The position numbers were made by a program, and so were the translations under genes. From Desulfobulbus oralis (GTDB taxonomy: Bacteria > Desulfobacterota > Desulfobulbia > Desulfobulbales > Desulfobulbaceae): a stretch of 64,000 nt of DNA. The stretch is taken from contig NZ_CP021255.1 of NCBI RefSeq assembly GCF_002952055.1, forward strand, positions 1,242,851-1,306,850, written 5' to 3'. Below the pieces are notes generated by a model. The model had not been told where the DNA came from. It saw only the letters and a program-made list of their open reading frames with translations, and did no database searches. Positions 27,823 through 36,907 of the stretch are shown one piece after another (position 1 is the first letter of the stretch; each line of letters opens with the position of its first letter).

Positions 27823-30048
27823 CTATGATTTTTTGCGTTTCGGGATCCTCCTCTGGCGCTTCATGACTTTCTGCTCGTCCGCGAGCTTTTTCCGGTTCAG
27901 TTCAATCAGAATTTCCTGGGCCGAGCGCTGTTCGCCGTCCGGCTGGGGCCGGCGCTGCACATAGCTGCCGTCTCCCTGCATGTCCCAGGCGCCGCGGCGG
28001 TCGGCCAGTTGCAGATTCAGGATCCCCCGCAGCTCGGCGCGCAGGGCTGGCGTTTCCACGGGCGCAACCACCTCCACCCTTCGGTCCAGATTGCGCTGCA
28101 TCAGGTCGGCCGAGCCGATGAAGTATTCCTCCGCGCCACCGTTTTTGAAGTAGTAGATGCGGCTGTGCTCCAGAAAGCGGCCGGCGATGGCAATGACCCG
28201 GATATTTTCCGACAGGCCCTTGATGCCGGGCCTGAGCAGGCAACTGTCACGCACGATCAGGTCGATGTGGACCCCGGCCTGGGAGGCCTGGTAGAGGGCC
28301 CTGATCACGTCCGTGTCGGTGAGCGCGTTGACCTTGCACTGGATGAGCCCGCCACGGCCCTTGCTCTGGTGCTCCAGCTCACGGGCGATCTTGCCCAGAA
28401 AAACCTTTTTCAGGTAGTTGGGCGAGGGCAGCAGCTTTTTGTAGCGCCTTTGCGGGGCATAGCCCAGGGTGAGAAAGTTGAAGAATTCGGTCAGGTCCTT
28501 GCCGATGTCCGCATCGCTGGTGAGCAGGCCCAGGTCGCTGTAGAGCCTGGCGGTCACGGCATTGTAGTTGCCGGTGCCGATGTGGGCATAGCGCATGAGG
28601 CCGTCGTGGTCCCGCCGCACCACGAAGATGACCTTGGAATGGGTTTTCAGGCCCACCACGCCGTAGGTCACGTGGATGCCGGCCTGTTCCAGATGGGTGG
28701 CCCAGTGGATGTTGGCGCTCTCGTCGAAGCGCGCCATCAGTTCCACCACCACGGCCACCTGCTTGCCGTTTCGGGCGGCATCCAGCAGGTATTCGATGAT
28801 CTGCGAGTTGGCCGAGGTGCGGTAGAGCGTCATCTTGATGACCATGACCTTGGGGTCGACGCTGGCCTCTTTCAGAAAGCGCTCTACCGTGGCGGTGAAG
28901 GACTGGTAGGGGTGCTGCAGCAGAAAGGGGCCCTCTTCGCGGATCAGGTGAAAGATGTTGGGCGCGTCCTGCGAGATCTTCGGGTGATCCACCGGCATAT
29001 GGGCCGGATAGTGCAGGCCGGGCCGCTCGATGGCCACGAGTTCCCTGAGATCGCACTTGGCCATGATGCCGTCCACTGCGAAAACATCCTTGCGGGAATC
29101 CAGCCTCAGTTGGGAGGCCAGCATGATCCGGTGGTGCGGAATCATGTCCGCGTCCACTTCCAGCCGCACGATCTCCGCGAATTTGCGCTCGCGGAGTGCG
29201 GATTCGATCATCACGAGCAGATCCACGGCCTGATCCATCAGGCGGTTTGTGATCGCGTTTCTGGTCACGCGGAAGCGGGTGCAGCTTTCCACCACCATGC
29301 CGGGAAAGACGGCGTCCAGATTGTTCGCCACAATGTCCTCGAAAAACACGTACACGTGGCGCCGGGCCTCTACCCGTACCAGCCTCGGAATGCCCGCGCC
29401 GGCCGGAATCTTGATGCGGCTCAGGTAGCTGTGTTCGCCCTCCTTGTGCCGGGTGGCGACCAGCAGGTTCAGCGACAGGTTGGAGATGAAAGGGAAGGGA
29501 TGGGCGGGGTCCATGCCCTGCGGGGTGAGCAGCGGGTAGATGTTGTCATGGAAGTACCGGTCCATGTCTTCCTGCTGCCGGCGGTTCAAATCCGCATAGC
29601 GCCGGATGTGGATGTTTTCCCGGGCCAGCAGGCCCAGAACTTCGGTCTCGAGCCGCTGCTGCTGGTCCAGCAGCTCGCGGATGACCTCGTAGCATTCGTC
29701 AATCTGCTGCTGGGGCGTGCGGCCGTCGGTGGAGAGCAGCTTGACCCTGGCGCCCACCTGCTGCTTCAGGCCGCCGATGCGCTTCATGAAGAATTCGTCC
29801 AGGTTCGATCCGATGATGGCGAGGAAGTTGATCCGCTCCAGCAGCGGATTGCGTTCGTCCCGGGCCTCGGCCAGCACCCGGCGGTTGAAGGCGAGCCAGC
29901 TCAGCTCACGGTTCAGCGACCATTCGGGCGAGTCCAGATCGAAATGCCCGGTCGCGGTCTGCGCCTGATCCGGGGACAGGATGCCCCTGTCCTCCGGAAT
30001 GGCAGGGCTCTCGTTTTTTTTCGGATGCGCTGCCCTGGTCTCGTGCAC
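27823..30048 (-). CDS. ppk1: polyphosphate kinase 1
   Basis: A 741-residue enzyme that makes polyphosphate from ATP reversibly. GTG at 30048 preceded by AGGAG is chosen; the open frame runs further upstream without a ribosome site. N-terminal helical domain: RELSWLAFNRRVL. Head and catalytic domains: GSNLDEFFMKRIGGL, LYRTSANSQIIEYLL, VVELMARFDESANI, and the active-site His in GLKTHSKVIFVVRR. The second conserved His is in FLEHSRIYYF. The C-terminus is an extra basic tail (KQRRIPKRKKS-like). Confidence 0.94.
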   Translation of the reverse strand: MHETRAAHPKKNESPAIPEDRGILSPDQAQTATGHFDLDSPEWSLNRELSWLAFNRRVLAEARDERNPLLERINFLAIIGSNLDEFFMKRIGGLKQQVGARVKLLSTDGRTPQQQIDECYEVIRELLDQQQRLETEVLGLLARENIHIRRYADLNRRQQEDMDRYFHDNIYPLLTPQGMDPAHPFPFISNLSLNLLVATRHKEGEHSYLSRIKIPAGAGIPRLVRVEARRHVYVFFEDIVANNLDAVFPGMVVESCTRFRVTRNAITNRLMDQAVDLLVMIESALRERKFAEIVRLEVDADMIPHHRIMLASQLRLDSRKDVFAVDGIMAKCDLRELVAIERPGLHYPAHMPVDHPKISQDAPNIFHLIREEGPFLLQHPYQSFTATVERFLKEASVDPKVMVIKMTLYRTSANSQIIEYLLDAARNGKQVAVVVELMARFDESANIHWATHLEQAGIHVTYGVVGLKTHSKVIFVVRRDHDGLMRYAHIGTGNYNAVTARLYSDLGLLTSDADIGKDLTEFFNFLTLGYAPQRRYKKLLPSPNYLKKVFLGKIARELEHQSKGRGGLIQCKVNALTDTDVIRALYQASQAGVHIDLIVRDSCLLRPGIKGLSENIRVIAIAGRFLEHSRIYYFKNGGAEEYFIGSADLMQRNLDRRVEVVAPVETPALRAELRGILNLQLADRRGAWDMQGDGSYVQRRPQPDGEQRSAQEILIELNRKKLADEQKVMKRQRRIPKRKKS

Positions 30049-30369
30049 GTTCGTGTCTCCTGGCTGGTCGGCGGCAAGGGCAAAGGACAAGGCTGTCCCG
30101 GTGTTGCGGCATATGTTCTGATTCTGGCGATGGTTCCCCGGGCAATTTTGCCCGGGGATTCCTGCCTTCACGCTCTTTTACCAGAGCCCTGACAAGGTCT
30201 CAAGCTGCAGATGCGAGTTCGCCACTCGAATGGCGAACGGGATAGTGCACTGATTGTACGGCTGAGCATGCAGGCATCCTGCTTGACAGGAGCCAGGGCG
30301 GGCAGGGGTGCCGCTCCGCACGGGGCAATGCGGGGACAGGCCGCGCTTCTGTCTGTTCGTGGCGGCGCT
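30049..30369. other. intergenic interval upstream of ppk1
   Basis: No gene seen. It holds a perfect eight-pair hairpin, GTTCGCCA at 30217-30224 and TGGCGAAC at 30231-30238, without a T tract, plus GC-rich DNA. It should carry the ppk1 promoter (reverse strand), but no clear -35/-10 pair is visible. Confidence 0.4.
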
Positions 30370-30996
30370 TCATTGCATGATGAAATGCGTGGGCTGCCAC
30401 GGTTCCATTTCGGGCGGCTTGATGCCCGCCGCCCTGCCGGCCGCGATGCACCTGATCAGCCAGGCCATGTTGTCGCCCAGGGTACGCATGATTTGCAGGC
30501 CCTCCAGGTCATGGGCCTGTTCCTCGGGCCTGCGGCCATGGGTGGCGTTCCAGTACTGGGACGATACCACCGGCATTCTGTTGATGGTGAAGTACTTGTT
30601 CAGCCGGTCAAAGGCCGCGCTGGCCCCGCCCCGGCGGCAGTTCACCACGCAGGCGGCGGGCTTGAAGGCATAGGCGCTGCCCTTCATGAAAAACATCCGG
30701 TCGAGGAAGGCGCAGAGCGCGCCGTTGGGCCCCGCATAGTAGACGGGCGAGCCGACCACCAGGCCCTCCGCCGACCTGAGCTTGTCGATGGCCTCGTTGA
30801 CACTGTCGTCGGTGAACACGCAGTGCCCGCTCTCCGCGCACTTGCCGCAGGCGATGCAGCCGGCAATGGGTTTGACGCCGATGTGGATGATTTCGCTCTC
30901 GATGCCCTTTTTTTTCAACTGCACCGCCACGGTGGACAGGGCGGTGAAGGTGCAGCCCCTGGCATGCGGGCTGCCGTTGATCATCAAGACAGACAT
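30370..30996 (-). CDS. flavodoxin-like NAD(P)H:FMN reductase / iron-sulfur flavoprotein family
   Basis: A 208-residue flavoprotein. The N-terminus VLMINGSPHARGCTFTAL is the phosphate-binding loop of the NADPH-dependent FMN reductase family. CIACGKCAESGHC supplies closely spaced cysteines typical of the iron-sulfur-flavoprotein-like branch, and VGSPVYYAGPNGALCAFLDR is the second FMN block. GGGAG precedes the ATG at 30996. The open frame continues upstream only because the preceding hydrolase gene is frameshifted into it. Substrate unknown. Confidence 0.88.
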   Translation of the reverse strand: MSVLMINGSPHARGCTFTALSTVAVQLKKKGIESEIIHIGVKPIAGCIACGKCAESGHCVFTDDSVNEAIDKLRSAEGLVVGSPVYYAGPNGALCAFLDRMFFMKGSAYAFKPAACVVNCRRGGASAAFDRLNKYFTINRMPVVSSQYWNATHGRRPEEQAHDLEGLQIMRTLGDNMAWLIRCIAAGRAAGIKPPEMEPWQPTHFIMQ

Positions 30997-31021
30997 GGCT
31001 TGCTCCCTGGTTTGTGGTTCT

Positions 31022-31803
31022 TTACATTCGGAAAGCCGCTGCAGCGGCTTGGGCCATTTCGAAAAAATCCAGCAGGATCCGTGCAGTCTCGGGCAAAACC
31101 TTGCACTGCTCTGCGGACTGTGGCCCGCGCCCGGGATGACGCGGCTTCTGAAATCCGGACAGCAGGCGGCCAGATGCGCCACCTCCTCCGGCAGGACCAG
31201 GTCGTCCTTTTCGCCGTACAGCAGGAGAAAGGGCATGCGGAGGCGGGCCAGATCGGTGGGCGAAAAATCGGGGTATCGCATGCAGCTTTCGATGGTCTGC
31301 CGGAACATCCTGCGCCAGTCGCCCCTGTGGGCGGCCTGATGCTGTGCCTCGAGGTGCGCAAAAAAGGCCGAATGCCGGGCGCGCTCCGCCCGCTCCGGCG
31401 CGAGTCTGTCCAGATAGCGGGCCAGCGCCGGATTGGCCAGGCCGGCGGAACCGATGGATACGAGGGAGAGCGCCCGTTCGGGCTGCATGACCGCGCAGCT
31501 CATGGCCACATCGCCGCCCATGCTGTGGCCCACCATGTGGGCACGCTCCACGCCCACCGCGTTCAGCAGGCGCAGCATGTCGCGGGCCAGCATCGGCTCG
31601 TCCCAGAACAGGTCCTCGCAGCGGCTGCGGCCGTGGCCGCGCAGATCCGGACAAAGTACCCGGTATCGTGCCGCCAGCCGCGGCAGCAGGCTGGAAAAGG
31701 CCTCGTCTCCCCGCGTGAAGCTGCCGTGAATCAGCAGGACCACCGGGCCGCTGCCCATGTCTTCGTAAAAAATATGCAGGTTGCCCAGATCAGCAGATGC
31801 CAT
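31022..31803 (-). pseudogene. alpha/beta hydrolase with a frameshift near its C-terminus
   Basis: From 31803 the frame encodes an alpha/beta hydrolase: VVLLIHGSFTRGDEAF oxyanion region, CPDLRGHGRS, nucleophile elbow VGHSMGGD, Asp in LLYGEKDDLV and catalytic His in IPGAGHSP. Around 31115-31125 homology switches frame: the sensible C-terminus, EQCKVLPETARILLDFFEMA, lies one frame over and stops at 31022. In the original frame the sequence instead runs into the FMN reductase gene, making a false 495-residue fusion. Because the break is after all catalytic residues, this may be a sequencing error or a recent mutation. Confidence 0.8.
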
Positions 31804-31875
31804 GTCGTCTTTGCCGCTGCATGTCGTCTTCCCGAAAGCCGGGGCAGACGGCCGCAATACCCCGGGGATCGGGGC

Positions 31876-33165
31876 TCAGATCATGCCGTACAGAAACTGC
31901 ACGATGTCGGTGCGGGTGATGATGCCCACCACCCTGCCTTTTTCCACTACCGGCAGATGGCCAATGTCACGCCGTATCATCAGGTGGGCGGCCTCGCGCA
32001 CCGTGGCCTCCGGGCTGATGGTCTGCACCTCGCGCTGCATGAAGGCCTTGACCGGATGCGCACGCTGCTTGCCCAGGCTGAGCTTTTTCAGGTCCCACAG
32101 CGAGACCAGGCCCACGAGTTCGCCTGCGTCTTCCACCAGCAGGCCGCGGATGTTTTTTTCCGCCATAACGCGCGCGGCCTGTTCCAGCGTGACCGTGGGC
32201 GGCACACTCGTCACCGGATAGGACATCATGTCACGCACCAGCGGCCCGGCAGCGGAGGCCTTGTAGAGTGCGGTCAGCACCTGCTCGCGGATGGCCGCTG
32301 TGTTGCCCGCATCCCTGGCCACCGTGGCGGAACCGGCGCCGGCATGACCACCGCCGCCGAAAGGCGCCAGCACCACCCGCACGTCGATGTCCGGCGACTT
32401 GCTGCGGCCGATGATGAAGTGGTCTCCGGAATCGTTTTCGAACACCACAAAGACCGCGTCCGCGTCGATGATCTGGGCGTAGAGCTGCACCACGGCGGCA
32501 AGCTTGATGTGTTGATCCAGACGCACGACGCCCAGACCAATGCGCCGGCCGTTGATCTGGTATTGCCGCGCCCCCCGCATCAGGCGATACAGCACCTTTT
32601 TCTGGTTTTCGCTGTAGGCGATGCGCAGAAAATCGCCCATCAGGCTCAGATCGCCGCCCTGTTCCAGCAAAAAGGCGGCGGTGCGCACGTCTTCGGGCGT
32701 GGTGCCGTCAAAGCAGAGCTGTCCCGTGTCTTCGTAAATCCCCAGGAGAAACAGGGTGGCCTCCAGCGGCCCGACCTCGATGCCCCGCTCCTGAATCGCC
32801 CGGAGCAGGAGCGTGACAGTCGCGCCGACCGGCTCCACCCAGGCCCGGGTGGCCTGGATGTCGCCGCCATGCCCGTGGTGATCCCAGAGATGGATGTCGG
32901 CGCTGCACTGTCGCAGGCGGCTGCCGTTTTCCACGAGCCGCCACTGGTTGCAGTCGCATATGGCCAGTTTGTCCACGGAACAGGGGTCGAAGTTCGTGTC
33001 GTTGGTCAAGTTGAACGCCGTTTTGTGCAGGGCAATGAAGCTCTGGACATTGGGTTGCAGAGACCTGGGGCACAGGGCCACCATGCCGGGATACAGGAGG
33101 GTGGCGGCGACAATGGAGGAAAGGGCGTCAAAATCCGCACTCCTGTGGGTGATCGCAAGTTGCAT
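31876..33165 (-). CDS. DHH/DHHA1 phosphoesterase-like protein with two CBS domains
   Basis: A 429-residue protein. The N-terminal DHH domain has ITHRSADFDALSS and WDHHGHGG. The DHHA1 part ends with FGGGGHAGAGSA. Two CBS domains follow (MMSYPVTSVPPTVTLEQAAR and MQREVQTISPEATVREAAH). In many Desulfobacterota and Geobacter-type bacteria this N-terminal arrangement continues into a CCA-adding/poly(A) polymerase domain, giving about 850-900 residues. Here the gene stops after the second CBS domain. It could be a stand-alone nanoRNase or cyclic-dinucleotide phosphodiesterase regulated by adenine nucleotides. Promoter and start context are ordinary. Confidence 0.82.
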   Translation of the reverse strand: MQLAITHRSADFDALSSIVAATLLYPGMVALCPRSLQPNVQSFIALHKTAFNLTNDTNFDPCSVDKLAICDCNQWRLVENGSRLRQCSADIHLWDHHGHGGDIQATRAWVEPVGATVTLLLRAIQERGIEVGPLEATLFLLGIYEDTGQLCFDGTTPEDVRTAAFLLEQGGDLSLMGDFLRIAYSENQKKVLYRLMRGARQYQINGRRIGLGVVRLDQHIKLAAVVQLYAQIIDADAVFVVFENDSGDHFIIGRSKSPDIDVRVVLAPFGGGGHAGAGSATVARDAGNTAAIREQVLTALYKASAAGPLVRDMMSYPVTSVPPTVTLEQAARVMAEKNIRGLLVEDAGELVGLVSLWDLKKLSLGKQRAHPVKAFMQREVQTISPEATVREAAHLMIRRDIGHLPVVEKGRVVGIITRTDIVQFLYGMI

Positions 33166-33658
33166 AGAGTTTTTTGAAATTGGGGTGTTGGTGAACCAGC
33201 GCTCTTTTTATCCGGCATGGCCGGGCTGCGATGCAAGGGTTAATTCCGGGTAAAGGGAAAAAGGCGCGGCCGGAAAGGCTCGCCGCACAGGCTGGACTGT
33301 GAAACTTTCCGGAGAATTTATTTTTTTGATAATATTTTGTACTTTTTTATCAAAATCTGTTAACAACCTGGGAAAGGAATGTTTGCCCGGTCCCCAGCTT
33401 GATGAGGGGCAGGGCCATGCGTATGCCGCCAGGGTACATGCCGGCCCGGCAAGGCGGCGGTCGCTCGCCCTTTGCCCTGATGGCCAAAGGGCCAGGGCGA
33501 CATTCCGGCTGCAGCGTGCACTTCCCTGGGCAGGGGGCGATCCCGGCGTCCCCTTATGCCTGTGCTTATTTCTCTTTTCGGAAGACTTTTTTCGGCCTTT
33601 GTCATGAACCTCCTGTACACCCACCTGGTCCCTTAACTGCAAACCTTAGGAGTATGCA
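33166..33658 (+). other. leader of the hydrogenase operon
   Basis: No gene supported; short frames here have no family resemblance. The notable element is the AT-rich dyad at 33324-33355. The last bases hold the hybO ribosome site TTAGGAG at 33646-33652. Confidence 0.5.
33324..33355 (+). promoter_or_regulatory. AT-rich dyad overlapping a possible promoter upstream of hybO
   Basis: TTTTGATAA at 33324-33332 and TTATCAAAA at 33347-33355 are perfect inverted arms 14 bases apart. The same bases give TTGATA and TATCAA with 16 bases between, a plausible sigma70 promoter that a dimeric regulator could cover. The hybO start is about 300 bases downstream. Confidence 0.4.
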
Positions 33659-34778
33659 ATGAGCGAAGAAGTACACCAGCCCCATTCCCTGCCTGATGGC
33701 GTAAGCCGTCGCGATTTCATGAAGTTCTGCTCTTTCCTCGCCGCAGGCATGGCCTTGCCGGCAAGCGTGGCGCCGGCCATGGCCGAGGCGATCACCAATC
33801 CCCAGAGGCCGCCGGTTGTCTGGCTGCACGGTTCCGAGTGCACGGGCTGCAGCATGTCGCTGCTTAGGGCCGAGCACCCCTCTGTGGAAAAGCTCATCTT
33901 CGACCTGATCTCTCTGGATTACCATGAAACCCTGGAGGCCGGCGGGGGTGCGCAGGCCGAAGCTTCTCTGGAGCACGCTGTTGAGCATTACCGCGGCAAA
34001 TTCATTCTGATCGTGGAAGGTGCCATCCCCTTGGAAGGATAAAGGCATATTCTGCCAGGTCGGCGGCAGGAACATCATCGATACCCTGAAGACTGTCGGG
34101 GAAGCCGCCGCCGCGATTATCGCCATGGGTTCCTGTGCGAGCTGGGGCGGTGTGGCTGCCATGGATCCGAACCCGACCGGCTGCGTTGGCGTGCAGGAGG
34201 CTCTGCCTGGCAAGACGGTGGTCAATATTCCCGGTTGCCCGCCCAACATCTATAATCTGCTCTCCACGGTCGTCCACTTCCTGACCTTCAACAAGCTGCC
34301 GGCTCTGGATGACAAGAACCGGCCCATGTTCGCCTACGGTCGCCTCATCCACGAACACTGCGAGCGCCGTCCCCATTTCGACAACGGCCGTTTTGCCCGC
34401 GAATTTGGCGACGAGGGACACCGTCAGGGCTGGTGCCTCTACTATCTGGGCTGCAAGGGCCCGGTCACCTATGCCAACTGTTCCACCGCCCAGTTCGGGG
34501 ATGCCGGCAGCGGCTGCTGGCCGGTCGGCACCGGTCATCCCTGCTACGGCTGCACCGAAAAGGGCGTGGGCTTTGCTATGCCCCTGTTCAGTACCAGCCC
34601 GGTCATGCATACCACGCCGTCTGCCGGTCATGCCCCCATCACGACCGAGCGCGGCCAGACTGCGACCGGCCCTACGGTAGGCCTGCTGGCCGGGGTTGGC
34701 GGCGCGGCTCTTGGCGCTGGCGTCGTATTTGCCTCCAAACTGGGCAAGGAAGAGCGTCATGAAGATGAAACGGCGTGA
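33659..34778 (+). CDS. hybO: [NiFe] hydrogenase small subunit HybO, interrupted by a one-base frameshift
   Basis: The N-terminus has a Tat signal (SRRDFMKFCSFLAAG). Proximal-cluster motif LHGSECTGCSMSLLR follows, then FILIVEGAIPL. At 34034-34038 (TTG-GAA-G-GAT) an extra G moves the frame; the normal text resumes as DKGIFCQVGG in the next frame. It continues through GSCASWGG, PGCPPNIYNLL and cluster ligands in HCERRPHF, GWCLYYLGCKG and NCSTAQFGD..CWPVGTGHPCYGC. The protein ends with a membrane helix (VGLLAGVGGAALGAGVVFA). Corrected length is about 372 residues, as in E. coli HybO. The rest of the operon is intact, so a sequencing slip or a very recent lesion is likely. Confidence 0.9.
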
Positions 34779-35754
34779 TCTTTTAAAAGGTATGGCAGGC
34801 AGCCTGGCGCTGGCTGCCCTGGGGGGCCCGCAGATCGCCAGGGCGAGTTCGGGCCACGAACTGTCGCCAGACGCGGTCGGTATTCTCTATGATTCAACGC
34901 TTTGCGTGGGTTGCAACGCCTGCATGGCTGCCTGCAAGCAGGCCAACGACATGCCGGTGGAATCCAGCTCGCCCGAGCAATTTCAGGACGACCCCGTTGA
35001 TCTGTCTTCCAAGACCCTCAATATCATCAAAAAATACGAGAATGGCACTGCCGCCCGCAAAGACGAGGTGGAAAACGGCTATGCCTTCATCAAACGGCAG
35101 TGTCTGCACTGTGTCGATCCGGCCTGCGTCACGGCCTGCCCGGTGACGGCCCTGGACAAGGACAAACTGACGGGCATTGTCACCTACGACCCGGGCCGCT
35201 GCATCGGTTGCCGCTACTGCATGATCGCCTGCCCTTACAATATTCCCAAATTCGAGTGGGACAAGGCCTACTCCAAGATCATCAAATGCCAGCTCTGCAA
35301 GCATCTGATCGATGAAGGCGGCATCTCGGCCTGCTGCTCCGCCTGCCCGACCGGCGCTTCGCTCTTCGGCAAGGTGCAGGATCTGCGCGAGGAAGCGGCC
35401 CGTCGTCTTCTGATGGTGCCGGGCGAAACCTATGCGTTTCCGGTGGGCAGCATCGACTCCGGCAAGAGCCACGAGGCAGTGGCGGCCGAGTACGTGCAGC
35501 ATCTGTATGGCTCGGATGAATTGGGCGGGACGCAGGTGATGTACCTGTCCGCCGTGCCCTTTGAGAAACTGGGGCTCGAGAACTTCCCGCAGGAATCCTT
35601 TGCCAGCCGGTCCCGCAATCTGCAAACGTCCATCTACAAGGGCATGGTGCTCCCCGCAGTCGGTCTGGCCGCCCTGGCCTATTTTGTGAAAAAACACACG
35701 GACGCTGAAAAGCAGGGGGAGGATTCTTCAAAGCGAGGTGAGCAAGATGCATGA
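34759..35754 (+). CDS. hybA: hydrogenase-2 type ferredoxin subunit HybA
   Basis: A 331-residue periplasmic electron carrier. It starts with a Tat signal (MKMKRRDLLKGMAGSLALAA). Four [4Fe-4S] sites are visible: CVGCNACMAACKQAND, CLHCVDPACVTACPVTALD, CIGCRYCMIACPYN, and CQLCKHLIDEGGISACCSAC. A C-terminal helix (GMVLPAVGLAALAYFVKK) anchors it in the membrane. It passes electrons from HybO to HybB. It overlaps the hybO end by 20 bases and the start of hybB by eight bases. Confidence 0.95.
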   Translation: MKMKRRDLLKGMAGSLALAALGGPQIARASSGHELSPDAVGILYDSTLCVGCNACMAACKQANDMPVESSSPEQFQDDPVDLSSKTLNIIKKYENGTAARKDEVENGYAFIKRQCLHCVDPACVTACPVTALDKDKLTGIVTYDPGRCIGCRYCMIACPYNIPKFEWDKAYSKIIKCQLCKHLIDEGGISACCSACPTGASLFGKVQDLREEAARRLLMVPGETYAFPVGSIDSGKSHEAVAAEYVQHLYGSDELGGTQVMYLSAVPFEKLGLENFPQESFASRSRNLQTSIYKGMVLPAVGLAALAYFVKKHTDAEKQGEDSSKRGEQDA

Positions 35755-36895
35755 GAAACCATTGGGCGGCAGGATAGTCACGCCGGTTTTTGTCGTCTGC
35801 CTGGCTGTTATCGCCTTTCTGATTTACTATTCGGTCAAACGTCTTTTTCTCGGCCTCGGGGCGACTACCGGCATGAACGACGGTTACCCCTGGGGCATCT
35901 GGATCGCCTATGACATGGTGACCGGCAGCGCCCTTGGCTGTGGTGGCTACGTCATGGCGCTGATGACCTATGTGCTGAACAGGGGCCACTATCATCCCCT
36001 GGTCCGGCCTGCGCTTCTGGCCTCGATCTTCGGCTACAGCCTGGGCGGTGTTTCCATCTTGCTGGATCTTGGGCGCTATCTCAACATATGGAACCTGTTC
36101 GTTCCTCCGAGGATGAACTTTCATTCCGCCATGCTGGAAGTGGCCCTGTGCGTCACCACGTACTGCTGCGTTATGATTCTCGAGTTCGCGCCAGCCATCG
36201 CCGAGCGCTTCAAGCTGAAGAAATTCGGCGAGATCCTGGACAGGGTCATCTTCCTGCTGATTGCCCTGGGCGTTTTGCTGCCCACCATGCACCAGTCCTC
36301 TCTGGGCACCATGATGTTCATGGCCGGAACCAAGCTGTCGCCACTCTGGCATACCATTTTGCTGCCTTTCTTCTTCCTGATGACCGCGCTTTTCATCGGG
36401 TTCAGCATGGTGGTCTTCGAAAGCACCATTTCGCACCGGGTCTACCGTCTGGGTGACGAGACCTCGCTGCTGGCCAGGATTGGCGCGATTCTCTCTGTCT
36501 TTATCGCCGTCTTCCTGCTGGCCCGGCTGCAGTCGCTGCATGTGGGCGGCCATCTTGGCGAAGCCTTTTCAGGTTCTTTTTACAGCAATATGTTCATCAT
36601 TGAGTTCATGCTCCTTTTGGGCGGTATGCTTACCCTCTGGAGCCGGCGCATGCGTCACAGCGCGAAGGGCCTCTTTATCGCCGCCACCCTGATTCTGTTG
36701 GGCGGAGCGATGTACCGCTTCAACGTGTACCTCATCGGCTACGATCCCGGCAACGGCTGGAGGTATTTCCCGCCCGTGAGCGAGCAGATGATCACCTTCG
36801 GCTTTATTGCGGTTGAAATCGCCGCCTATGCGTTCTGTGTCAAATATTTCCCTGTCTTCAGCGTCGGCCACGAGTCTGCCGCACATCACAGTTAA
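35747..36895 (+). CDS. hybB: NrfD-like integral membrane subunit HybB
   Basis: A 382-residue polytopic protein of the NrfD/PsrC/HybB family with about ten membrane helices and no haem ligands typical of cytochrome b. It moves electrons between HybA and the quinone pool and may couple this to proton movement. Landmarks: YPWGIWIAYDMVTGSALGCG, SILLDLGRYLN.WNLF and a late FNVYLIGYDPGNGWRYFPP. ATG at 35747 with GAGG at 35734-35737 is preferred over the GTG three codons earlier. Confidence 0.94.
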   Translation: MHEKPLGGRIVTPVFVVCLAVIAFLIYYSVKRLFLGLGATTGMNDGYPWGIWIAYDMVTGSALGCGGYVMALMTYVLNRGHYHPLVRPALLASIFGYSLGGVSILLDLGRYLNIWNLFVPPRMNFHSAMLEVALCVTTYCCVMILEFAPAIAERFKLKKFGEILDRVIFLLIALGVLLPTMHQSSLGTMMFMAGTKLSPLWHTILLPFFFLMTALFIGFSMVVFESTISHRVYRLGDETSLLARIGAILSVFIAVFLLARLQSLHVGGHLGEAFSGSFYSNMFIIEFMLLLGGMLTLWSRRMRHSAKGLFIAATLILLGGAMYRFNVYLIGYDPGNGWRYFPPVSEQMITFGFIAVEIAAYAFCVKYFPVFSVGHESAAHHS

Positions 36896-36907
36896 GGAGT
36901 GTATCCC

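Noticed and set aside
28009-30192. 727-codon forward open frame over ppk1
   Set aside because: It is antisense to a well-conserved polyphosphate kinase and has no motifs of its own.
30370-31857. Apparent alpha/beta hydrolase-flavodoxin fusion enzyme
   Set aside because: The natural hydrolase C-terminus and stop are in the neighbouring frame, and the reductase has its own GGGAG ribosome site and ATG.
30211-33177. 988-codon open frame on the forward strand
   Set aside because: It lies antisense to the FMN reductase, hydrolase and DHH-CBS genes, is rich in His, Gln, Arg and Gly and has no family motif. It is a codon-bias shadow of high-GC genes.
33299-33607. 102-codon forward frame in the hydrogenase leader
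   Set aside because: No ribosome site and no family resemblance; its start overlaps the AT-rich dyad.
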